Made by a program: the position numbers and the translations under genes
Notes under the pieces: model-generated
What the model was told of the DNA's origin: nothing
What the model saw: only the letters and a program-made list of their open reading frames with translations
Databases searched by the model: none
Assembly: GCF_014284305.1 (NCBI RefSeq)
Contig: NZ_JACOFW010000022.1
Location: 1 to 64,000 of the forward strand
Length of the DNA: 64,000 bases
Source: Affinundibacterium seohonense
Lineage (GTDB): Bacteria; Pseudomonadota; Gammaproteobacteria; Burkholderiales; Burkholderiaceae_D
Direction: 5' to 3'
Part shown: positions 1 through 7,179 of the stretch, one piece after another
Layout: the number at the start of each line of letters is the position of its first letter
How positions within the stretch are numbered: position 1 is the stretch's first letter

Positions 1-111
1 TGGATGAACGATTACAACGAGCAATGCCCACATGATTCACTCAACGGGATGACCCCTGTTGAATTCCGGTTGTTTCACCAACCTCAAAACTCTAGTAATA
101 CCTGGCACTGA
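1..111 (+). mobile_element. IS3-family transposase (OrfB), C-terminal end only
   Basis: Frame 1 reads from the window edge to a TGA at 109-111 and gives about 36 residues. It includes the typical end of the IS3-family DDE integrase-type transposase: a WMNDYNEQCPHDSLNGMTP stretch followed by VEFR. This is the conserved C-terminal 'YN..RPH..L...TP.E' region. The catalytic core and the left end of the element lie outside the window, so completeness cannot be judged. I could not identify a clear right terminal inverted repeat in the bases after the stop. Confidence 0.8.
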
Positions 112-512
112 TTAAGGGAGGTTTACACGTGTGATTCGGTATTTGTACAAAATAATATTTGGAATATGTTTCAAATTTCTAGCAAAACCAAAGTCGATGT
201 CGTTTTTTAGATGTGTATTTTTGAGAAAAGCTATTGTGACTTTAAGGCATGAATACATGATTATCTGGAGTCGGTAATACGCTTCTAAAAATTTTATACG
301 TTGCAGACTTCAGAAATACGAGGAAACCCCAGAGGTAGCGAATGGTGGACTAGTGATGGTGTTTCGTACTGACAGTTTGGCGATAAATAAGACTTCATTA
401 ATATTTTTAGATGCACTTTAATAATGTCGGATTGCGTGCTCAATTCGCACCAAGCAGGTGTTGGCAGCAATCCATAATGCATGAAAAACATATCTAATCT
501 TGGGAGAACATC
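112..512. other. gene-free stretch after the IS3 fragment
   Basis: About 400 A+T-rich bases between the transposase tail and the secreted peptidase. No convincing ORF, RNA gene or terminator is visible. The opposite-strand ORF here lacks any family resemblance. The end holds the GGGAGAA ribosome-binding site of the next gene. Confidence 0.5.
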
Positions 513-1070
513 ATGAAGAAGACATATCAAAGCGTAGTCGTTGCCGCACTGTTGGCAACTAGCTTGGCGCAGTCGGCAAATGCAGTCACCGTCAACGCCA
601 CTTACATCAACAAAACCGGTAGCGAAATCCGCGGCATTTTCGGCGGTTATTCCAATCCGACGATTTACATCGATCGTCGTGCATGTGGTGAATCCTCACT
701 TTCCGCATTTGCCTGTGGCCCATACACGATCAGCGTTGGGACTTCGTTCTTACAGGGTGCGGAAAATAATTATGGTAACTATTCAGCGAAAGCCATCTTA
801 GGTCATGAGTGGGGCCATACCATTCAATTTGCCCGCAATATTCGTCAACCTCAGCCTTACATGGAATTGCAAGCCGATTGCGCTGGTGGCTCTTTCATTC
901 GCTATGCAGTTGATAGCTTGCGCTATGCGAATTTTCTGACGTCAGCGGTGAACACAGCTCGCGCTTACGCCGGTGGTGATCACGGCACGCCAGCGCAGCG
1001 CGATTATTACACGCGTTGGGGCTACACCAATGGCATCACTAAGTGCTTGAACAGTTTGCCACGCGTGTAA
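513..1070 (+). CDS. small secreted zinc metallopeptidase-like protein (YpfJ-type motif)
   Basis: A 185-residue protein with a signal peptide (charged MKK, hydrophobic stretch, probable cleavage after ANA at residue 24). The predicted zinc site is HEWGH at residues 98-102, followed about 16 residues later by ELQADC (118-123). HExxH plus ELQADC is the signature of the putative neutral zinc metallopeptidase family that includes E. coli YpfJ, in which the glutamate would supply the third ligand. It is much shorter than YpfJ (about 290 residues) and lacks an N-terminal membrane anchor, so it should be released to the periplasm or outside. Four cysteines in the mature part may form disulfides. The ATG at 513 is preceded by GGGAGAA. 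Substrate unknown; the family call rests on the two motifs. Confidence 0.7.
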   Translation: MKKTYQSVVVAALLATSLAQSANAVTVNATYINKTGSEIRGIFGGYSNPTIYIDRRACGESSLSAFACGPYTISVGTSFLQGAENNYGNYSAKAILGHEWGHTIQFARNIRQPQPYMELQADCAGGSFIRYAVDSLRYANFLTSAVNTARAYAGGDHGTPAQRDYYTRWGYTNGITKCLNSLPRV

Positions 1071-1163
1071 TCTAGACAAAGCAAACGCATGTTCGTAGTC
1101 GGTATTTCGTGACGTCTTCCGCGACCGTAGTGGTGGAGGACGTCCACAGTCAACAGGTGATAC

Positions 1164-1955
1164 ATGAAAAAAATGATGCTGATAGGGATAGGTGCCGGTG
1201 CACTATTAATGACAGTTGCGGCTTGGCAGTTGTGGCAAGGCGAGGACACTAACTCTGCGAACGCATCCATGACCTCGACGAATAAGCGCGCATCGACCCC
1301 AAGTACGGTGAACCCCCATCAAGTCATAAATACCCACGCCGAGCACCAACATGGCACTGGTTCACAGGCATCACCATTTGGATTAGCGAATCTTAGTCCC
1401 GAAGCTCTAGAGCAACGCGCTGCCGACATCAAAAATCAGCCGCAAAATATGGCAGCATTACCAGTGGCAGAAGTGGTCTCACCAGCGGAGGCGGAACGCA
1501 CCAAAAAACTACAAGAATTAGGATATATGCTGCCGCCTGAGTATTACAGCAAAGATTTAAAGACACTGCGTCGAATGGCAAAAGCAGGCGATGCTTTTGC
1601 GATGATGCATATTGGTGAAAAATACTATTTTGAAATACAGGGGCAAACTCAGCATCCCGATTTCGATAAAAATATGGATTACGCCAAGGCCGCGAAACAG
1701 TCTTTCCAAGATGCCTTAGTTGCGGGCAATATTCGATCTGCAGGCATCATCGCGGAATTGTATTTCCAAGAAAAAAATCCCACCGAAGCCTATGCATGGC
1801 ACCTAGTTTCCGACCAACTCGGCGATAGCATCAGCGCCGATTGGTTCCGTCGTACAGAGATGGCGATGCAGGCAAGTGACGCATTAAAACAAGCAGCGGC
1901 CGAGCGTGCAGCACAAATTTTGGGAGAGTTGAAGTTGAAGAAGAAAACAGGCTAG
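1164..1955 (+). CDS. membrane-anchored or secreted Sel1-like repeat protein, function unknown
   Basis: A 263-residue protein opening with MKKMM and a hydrophobic segment (about residues 5-22), which is either an uncleaved signal anchor or a signal peptide. A low-complexity Ser/Thr/His-rich linker follows to about residue 75. The C-terminal half is helical and resembles Sel1/TPR repeats: a LRRMAKAGDAFAMMHIGEKYY segment, then NPTEAYAWHLVSDQLGD, with alternating small and aromatic residues. Such repeats usually mediate protein contacts in the envelope. A shared bidirectional terminator follows, so it is probably monocistronic. No enzymatic motif is visible. Confidence 0.6.
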   Translation: MKKMMLIGIGAGALLMTVAAWQLWQGEDTNSANASMTSTNKRASTPSTVNPHQVINTHAEHQHGTGSQASPFGLANLSPEALEQRAADIKNQPQNMAALPVAEVVSPAEAERTKKLQELGYMLPPEYYSKDLKTLRRMAKAGDAFAMMHIGEKYYFEIQGQTQHPDFDKNMDYAKAAKQSFQDALVAGNIRSAGIIAELYFQEKNPTEAYAWHLVSDQLGDSISADWFRRTEMAMQASDALKQAAAERAAQILGELKLKKKTG

Positions 1956-1975
1956 CGATAAGTTGTTCGATATCG

Positions 1976-2013
1976 AAAAAAATGGCGGGCTCCGAAGAGA
2001 GCGCGCCATTTTT
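1976..2013. terminator. bidirectional rho-independent terminator
   Basis: A run of A followed by ATGGCG, then a short loop region and CGCCAT followed by a run of T (stem AAAAATGGCG/CGCCATTTTT). It lies between the convergent Sel1-like gene and the amidohydrolase and can serve both strands. Confidence 0.75.
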
Positions 2014-2041
2014 GAGTCCATGACCTAGCTCAAACCACTGA

Positions 2042-3322
2042 CTATTTTTTATCAGTTTTCACCACCACACCAGCTTTGATCACCACCGCGACATTTTCCA
2101 ATAAGCGCACATCTTTACTAGGGTCGCCAGCGACGGCAATCAAGTCTGCCAGGCGACCGGCTTCAATGACACCAACTTCTTTACTGGCCAAAGCTTCAGC
2201 CGCATTGATAGTGGCCGACTGTATCGCTTGTATCGGCGTCATGCCATATTTCACCATTGTGGCAAATTGTTTTGCATTATCACCGTGGGGATAGATGCCC
2301 GCATCGGTACCATAGACCATTTTCACACCCGCAGTATGGGCGCGACGGAATCCTTCGCGCTGGATCTCACCGATTTCGCGATCTTTACGCAAATTGTCTT
2401 CTAACACGCCGTTCTTCTTACCTTCGGATTGGGTGTAATCGGTGTTATAGATATCCATCGACAAATACGCGCCATGCTTCTTGGCGAGCGCGATACCTTC
2501 ATCATCAATCAAGCTTGCATGCTCGATCGTATCCACGCCAGCACGAATGGCATCTTTAATACCTGTGCTGCCGTGTGCATGTGCGGCGACACGTAAGCCC
2601 CATTGATGGGCTTCTTCGGCAACCGCCGTCATTTCTTTCAGGCTCATTTGTTGCTGTCCAGGCTCGGTGTTGTGAGAAAACACGCCACCGGTAGCGCAGA
2701 TTTTGATGACTTGGGCGCCATATTTACGTAACTCACGGACACGTTTGCGAGCTTCCTCTGGATTATCCGCATTAAAGGCGCTCTGCTGATTCATGGATGG
2801 TGGGAAAAACGTGGAATCACAATGGCCGCCTGTGGCACCGAATGAGTACGCGGCGGTGACCACACGTGGACCACGTACTTTGCCTTCTTCAATGGCCTGA
2901 CGTAAGCCGACATCGTTCCAAGCATCCGCGCCTACATTTCTCACCGTCGTAAAGCCCGCATCCAAGGTGCGGCTGGCATGTGGAACAGTCAAGATAGACC
3001 AAAAGCGATCACCAAATTGCAATGTGTTATAGCCGCCATAGGTCGGATCAGAATCGAGATGCACATGCATGTCGATCAAACCAGGCAAGATCGTCATTCC
3101 TGCTAAATCAATTTTTTGTACTGAGGCATCGACGCTGGGATTGGCGCCTTGTTTAACGCTGATGATACGGCCATCGCGCACAAGAATTTGCGGATTGCTG
3201 AGCATTTTGCCGCTACGCACATCTAACATCTGGCTAGCAGTGATCAAGGTATCAGCAGCAAATGCATTACTGCTAAAGCTAAACGCAGCAGCGATTAAGG
3301 CGGCACATAGGGTGTTTTTCAT
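2042..3322 (-). CDS. secreted amidohydrolase (Xaa-Pro dipeptidase / imidazolonepropionase-like)
   Basis: A 426-residue metal-dependent hydrolase of the amidohydrolase superfamily with a cleavable signal peptide (ending near AFA at residue 23), so it acts outside the cytoplasm. Visible active-site elements in order: HVH at 86-88 after PGLID, Lys207 in VIKICATGG (the position usually carboxylated to bridge the two metals), His248/His250 in AHAHG, His268 in TIEHAS, and Asp340 in YGTDAG. This set matches the prolidase-like amidohydrolases described as Xaa-Pro or Xaa-Arg dipeptidases. Exact substrate cannot be read from sequence. The downstream terminator and an upstream minus-strand terminator near 3460-3489 mark it as monocistronic. 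A second amidohydrolase lies at 50253-51833. Confidence 0.85.
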   Translation of the reverse strand: MKNTLCAALIAAAFSFSSNAFAADTLITASQMLDVRSGKMLSNPQILVRDGRIISVKQGANPSVDASVQKIDLAGMTILPGLIDMHVHLDSDPTYGGYNTLQFGDRFWSILTVPHASRTLDAGFTTVRNVGADAWNDVGLRQAIEEGKVRGPRVVTAAYSFGATGGHCDSTFFPPSMNQQSAFNADNPEEARKRVRELRKYGAQVIKICATGGVFSHNTEPGQQQMSLKEMTAVAEEAHQWGLRVAAHAHGSTGIKDAIRAGVDTIEHASLIDDEGIALAKKHGAYLSMDIYNTDYTQSEGKKNGVLEDNLRKDREIGEIQREGFRRAHTAGVKMVYGTDAGIYPHGDNAKQFATMVKYGMTPIQAIQSATINAAEALASKEVGVIEAGRLADLIAVAGDPSKDVRLLENVAVVIKAGVVVKTDKK

Positions 3323-3457
3323 CTAAGACTCCGAGATTATTGAGATTGCCGTAAAGTATGTTTTTGGCAGGCGCTCAGTATCGTGCTTAGCGTTGTTACG
3401 GTCAAATTTGATTTTGTAAGTGATGTCAACGACCAACATCGGCAAAGGAGCCGCGCT

Positions 3458-3489
3458 TTAAAAAGCAAAAAGCCCACCAAAGGCGGGCT
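3458..3489 (-). terminator. rho-independent terminator, minus strand
   Basis: Read on the minus strand, AGCCCGCC-TTT-GGTGGGCT forms an 8-bp stem with one G-T pair, followed by TTTTTGCTTTTT. It would end a transcript arriving from the cold-shock gene or the hairpin-rich region before the amidohydrolase gene. Confidence 0.7.
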
Positions 3490-4065
3490 CTTCATGCATT
3501 GCGATAATTCATTAACAACCAGGGCTATCTGCCAAGTATCACTAAGTTTCCGGCACCCATGCTATCTGCGTGGTGTACCTTCGGAATTATGCGGCTGCGG
3601 CTGTTTGATCACACAGGAGCAGTGCAAAGTACAAATTATTTGCAGCAAATTATTGCGTTTGACGACTTATCGTCAAATCACAAAGTACACAAATCAGCAT
3701 GTTATTTTGCGAAATTTTAGCTTTGCCTGATGTTTCATATTGCACCAATCACGAATGATGGTGACATCTTGAATTTCATCAGGCCTGGCTAAACCATTTT
3801 CTATCGCCCCACGCTATCTGCGTAGTGGCTGTAGCCGGTTAGAACCAGTTTGTGCGGTCTGTGTGTCGGGTTTATTGCCCGACTTACGGCGACCATTTGC
3901 AGTTTGAATGTGGGTGTGAATCTAAATTAAATTCACCCAAGCTATCTGCGTGGTGTGAACTCATTTTAGCTGTCGCACATAAGGGCTTAGCCCAGTGCTG
4001 ACCTGCATTCGTTTTGATATGTCATGCGAACATCACACATCAAATTTGTTTAGATTTTGTAGTAA
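3490..4065 (-). ncRNA. candidate structured RNA / long structured 3' region of the cold-shock mRNA
   Basis: This 575-base stretch has no credible gene but an unusual density of stems. The nonamer GCTATCTGC (minus strand GCAGATAGC) occurs at 3523, 3561, 3813 and 3941. In the last three it sits at the tip of an imperfect hairpin with flanks such as CACCC..GGTG, always with loop TATCT. Other stems: TTGACGA/TCGTCAA at about 3659-3676, GCCTGATG (3725-3732) with CATCAGGC (3777-3784) enclosing a nested CACCA..TGGTG hairpin, GTCGGG/CCCGAC at 3866-3884, and GGGC/GCCC near 3983. A minus-strand terminator lies at its end, so I assign the minus strand. It matches no RNA family that I recognise; expression is an inference. 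Confidence 0.45.
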
Positions 4066-4275
4066 TTACAAAATCTGAATGTTGCTGGCTTTGTCGCCCT
4101 TTGGACTAGCGCTGCGTTCGAAAGAAACGCGTTGATTTTCCGACAGGCTCTTGAAACCAGAAGATTGGATGTCTTGAAAGTGAGCGAATAAATCCGCGCC
4201 ACCAGCGTCAGGTGTGATGAAGCCGAAGCCCTTAGCATCGTTGAACCATTTGACGATTCCAGTTTGAGTACTCAT
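4066..4275 (-). CDS. cold-shock protein, CspA family
   Basis: A 69-residue single cold-shock domain, the usual family length. The RNA-binding motifs RNP1 (KGFGFI, residues 15-20) and RNP2 (DLFAHF, 28-33) are both intact, as is the opening [15 protein letters not shown]. Such proteins bind single-stranded RNA/DNA and act as RNA chaperones in the cytoplasm. The ATG is preceded by AAAGGAAATAAA, a good ribosome-binding site. A 10-bp hairpin (4052-4076) spans the stop codon but has no T run, and the hairpin-rich region continues downstream to the terminator at 3458-3489. The paralogue number (cspA, cspD, cspE) cannot be assigned. Confidence 0.95.
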   Translation of the reverse strand: MSTQTGIVKWFNDAKGFGFITPDAGGADLFAHFQDIQSSGFKSLSENQRVSFERSASPKGDKASNIQIL

Positions 4276-4651
4276 TTTATTTCCTTTAGATTAGTGGCAG
4301 TATCCACTGCGCAAAACAACGTTTGTGCGTGATTGACGGCCGATAGGCAACATTGCCTGCTAGGCACTTAAAACCAAGAGATGAAACCGAAGGAGATAAA
4401 ACAGAACGACTAGAGAAGAACAGCCATGCGGAATTGGGACCAACAATATTACGACCTGATGCAAGTACAAACCGGAATATACAGGCTTTATCACAATTCA
4501 CCTAATCTTTTCTTTCATCGTTCAAAAATAAAGCTATTTCAGTTTAGGCATCAGCCGGCTTAGATCCGTTGGCATACATCAACAAAAACCTAGATCTGTT
4601 GCAGATGTGTCCTATCTCTGGTGACTTATATTTGGTATCGCAATCGATTGA
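4276..4651. other. divergent intergenic region between the cold-shock gene and the GspE-like gene
   Basis: About 375 bases with no gene. A long untranslated leader is expected for cold-shock mRNAs of the CspA type, and this region could hold one on the minus strand. A perfect 12-base palindrome GGCAACATTGCC lies near 4347. I could not place a promoter with confidence. Confidence 0.4.
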
Positions 4652-4705
4652 GTGATAATGCAGGCAACAACATTCTTATTCGAGCCATTCCTTACGCTGA
4701 GAAAG

Positions 4706-7078
4706 ATGGAAATTATGCAGGCCAAGCCACTTACGTCCACAGCAAAAGCAGACAGTGCTGCGCAGCGGCTGTTGTTCTTCAAACGACTGCAAACTTTGAC
4801 TAACAAAATTCATGCAACCAACGCTGTTGACCAGATTATGTTGGACTTGAGTGCGGATATTTGCGACTTGTTTGATTGCGACCGGTTGACGATTTATGTG
4901 GTGTCTCCTGATGGCGCTAGTCTGATTTCTAAAGTGAAAAAGGGTTTGCATACGTTCAAAGACATTCGTTTGCCGATTTCGGATCAAAGTATTGCGGGTT
5001 ATGTCGCCATGCATAAAGAAGTGCTATGCATTAACGATGTTTATGACGAAGCTGAATTATTGGCGATTTCACCGCATTTACACTTTCAAAAAGCCATTGA
5101 TCAACGCACTGGTTATCGCACCAAAGAAATGTTGGTAGCGCCGATTATTGATGCCGATAAGGCGGAATTGCTGGGCGCGATTCAATTTATCAATAGTCGT
5201 CACGGGCTCGCCTTCACGTCGATCGCACAAGAAGGTGTGCGTGAATTGTGTGAGACCTTGGCGATTGCCTTCACGCAAAAAAATAAGCCAGCGCCGATAC
5301 CACCATCGAAATTTAATGGCTTAGTATCCGATGGCGTTTTGTCAGTGCCAGAATTTGAATTGGCGATTAGTTCCGCACGTCAAAAGCAACTTGATTTAGA
5401 AGATGTTTTGATCGATGAATTTCAAGTCGCACCGGCGCAAATTGGTCGCGCTTTAGCCCGTTTTTTTGGCGTGCCCTATGACGCCTTGCAGCATGACCGT
5501 GTGACTGATGTGGAGCTGGTAAAAAAGCTCAAGCGGCAATACGTTGAAGAGAACAATTGGCTGCCTATTTCCGAAGATAAAAACGGCATGACAATTTTAG
5601 CGGTCGATCCAGAGCAAGTGAAAACCACCCGTGTGGTTAATCTGATTTTTCCCGGCGCCCGCTTGCACTATAAAGTCACCACCAAGCGCGAATTTAAACT
5701 CACTGTGGATCAATTTTTTGGTCAAACTGGCGACACTGCCAGTGTTGGTGAATTACTGTCTGGCATGGAAGATGATGAGGACGACAGCCATGCCAACGCC
5801 ACTGAAGTCTCTGCCGCAGTCGATAATGAATTAGTCAAATTACTCAATAAAATTATCGTGGATGCCTATCAGCAAGGCGCCTCTGATATTCACATCGAGC
5901 CACGCCCAGGCAAAGAAAAAACCCTGATTCGTTTCCGCAAAGATGGCTCGCTGTCACCGTATATCGAGATCCCAGCGAGTTATCGCAGCGCTCTATTAGC
6001 GCGTATTAAGATCATGTGTGACTTGGATATTTCGGAAAGGCGAAAACCGCAGGACGGCAAAATTAAGTTCAAAAAATACGGTCCACTCGACATTGAATTG
6101 CGCGTCGCCACCATCCCTTCCTCAGGAGGAATGGAAGATGTGGTGATGCGGATACTCGCAGCGGGCGAACCAATTCCCCTCGATAAATTAGGCGTGCTGC
6201 CACACAATCTAGAACGCTTGAAAAATGTCGTCGAAAAACCTTACGGCATCTTCTTTGTCTGTGGTCCAACCGGTTCCGGCAAAACCACGACCTTGCATTC
6301 GGTGTTGAGTTATTTAAATCGACCAGAAACTAAGATATGGACGGCGGAAGACCCGGTTGAGATTACCCAAAAAGGTTTGCGTCAAGTGCAAGTCAATCGT
6401 AAAGCAGGAATGGACTTCGCGACTGTCATGCGGGCGTTTTTACGGGCCGACCCCGACATCATCATGGTCGGTGAAATGCGCGATAAAGAAACCGTCTCCA
6501 TTGGCCTCGAAGCCTCGCTCACTGGACATTTAGTGTTCGCCACCTTACACACCAATAGTGCACCAGAATCCATCATCCGCTTGCTCGATATGGGCATGGA
6601 CCCATTTAATTTTGCCGATGCGCTATTGGGAATTTTGGCGCAACGACTGGCCAAACGTCTGTGCGGCAATTGCAAAGTCGCTTATCACCCCAGCACAGTG
6701 GAATTGCAAAGCTTACTTAAGGAGTATTGTGCCGAGTTGCAAGCGACCAACGAATTTCAGCGTGATGCCGAGGCAGGTGAGCGGCAGGTGTTGAAAAAAT
6801 GGACTGAAGCTTATGCCGATGACAAAGGACAATTCACACTGTATCGCCCGCAAGGCTGCGACAAATGCGGAAATGGCTATAAAGGACGCGTTGGTTTGCA
6901 TGAACTGATGGTCGGTACCGATCCGGTCAAAAAACTGATACAAGAACACGGCCGCGTCTCAGAATTATTTACCGCCGCTTTAGAAGATGGCATGCTGACT
7001 CTGAAGATGGATGGCATCGAAAAAGTGTTGTCGGGTGTCACCGATATGAAACAAGTTCGGGTGGTGTGTATCAAATAA
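4706..7078 (+). CDS. GspE/PilB-type secretion ATPase with N-terminal GAF domain
   Basis: About 790 residues. An N-terminal GAF domain (roughly residues 25-185) contains the MLVAPI and LGAIQFIN motifs. Next comes an MshEN/T2SSE-N-like domain (about 210-335) and the hexameric secretion ATPase domain. The Walker A box GPTGSGKT is at 520-527, followed by the TAEDPVE aspartate-box region, Walker B in DPDIIMVGEMRD, and the histidine-box region TGHLVFATLHTN. A zinc-binding pair CGNC (653-656) and CDKCGNGYKGR (from 718) completes the family. The family powers type II secretion or type IV pilus assembly; a GAF domain suggests ligand control. No other secretion gene is adjacent, so it is an orphan. I chose ATG 4706 after GAGAAAG; 4652 or 4715 are possible. 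Confidence 0.85.
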   Translation: MEIMQAKPLTSTAKADSAAQRLLFFKRLQTLTNKIHATNAVDQIMLDLSADICDLFDCDRLTIYVVSPDGASLISKVKKGLHTFKDIRLPISDQSIAGYVAMHKEVLCINDVYDEAELLAISPHLHFQKAIDQRTGYRTKEMLVAPIIDADKAELLGAIQFINSRHGLAFTSIAQEGVRELCETLAIAFTQKNKPAPIPPSKFNGLVSDGVLSVPEFELAISSARQKQLDLEDVLIDEFQVAPAQIGRALARFFGVPYDALQHDRVTDVELVKKLKRQYVEENNWLPISEDKNGMTILAVDPEQVKTTRVVNLIFPGARLHYKVTTKREFKLTVDQFFGQTGDTASVGELLSGMEDDEDDSHANATEVSAAVDNELVKLLNKIIVDAYQQGASDIHIEPRPGKEKTLIRFRKDGSLSPYIEIPASYRSALLARIKIMCDLDISERRKPQDGKIKFKKYGPLDIELRVATIPSSGGMEDVVMRILAAGEPIPLDKLGVLPHNLERLKNVVEKPYGIFFVCGPTGSGKTTTLHSVLSYLNRPETKIWTAEDPVEITQKGLRQVQVNRKAGMDFATVMRAFLRADPDIIMVGEMRDKETVSIGLEASLTGHLVFATLHTNSAPESIIRLLDMGMDPFNFADALLGILAQRLAKRLCGNCKVAYHPSTVELQSLLKEYCAELQATNEFQRDAEAGERQVLKKWTEAYADDKGQFTLYRPQGCDKCGNGYKGRVGLHELMVGTDPVKKLIQEHGRVSELFTAALEDGMLTLKMDGIEKVLSGVTDMKQVRVVCIK

Positions 7079-7179
7079 ATTAGATTGTCTGTTTCGCTAT
7101 CTCTCAAATTCGCATCAAATGTCTCAATAAAAAAATCCGGCGACCAAGCTTTTTCGCCTCTTAACTCTTGGAATCTAAC

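Noticed and set aside
3383..3730. 115-residue plus-strand ORF in the hairpin-rich region
   Set aside because: It crosses the terminator hairpin and two of the repeat hairpins, has no ribosome-binding site, an odd Cys-rich composition and no family resemblance. It is best read as non-coding.
3523..3949. Repeats considered as a CRISPR array
   Set aside because: Copies are irregularly spaced (about 38, 252 and 128 bases), the flanks vary, and the repeat core is only nine bases. No cas genes are present.
4052..4076. 10-bp hairpin spanning the cold-shock stop codon as a terminator
   Set aside because: The stem is A+T-rich and no T run follows on the minus strand; the terminator at 3458-3489 is much stronger.
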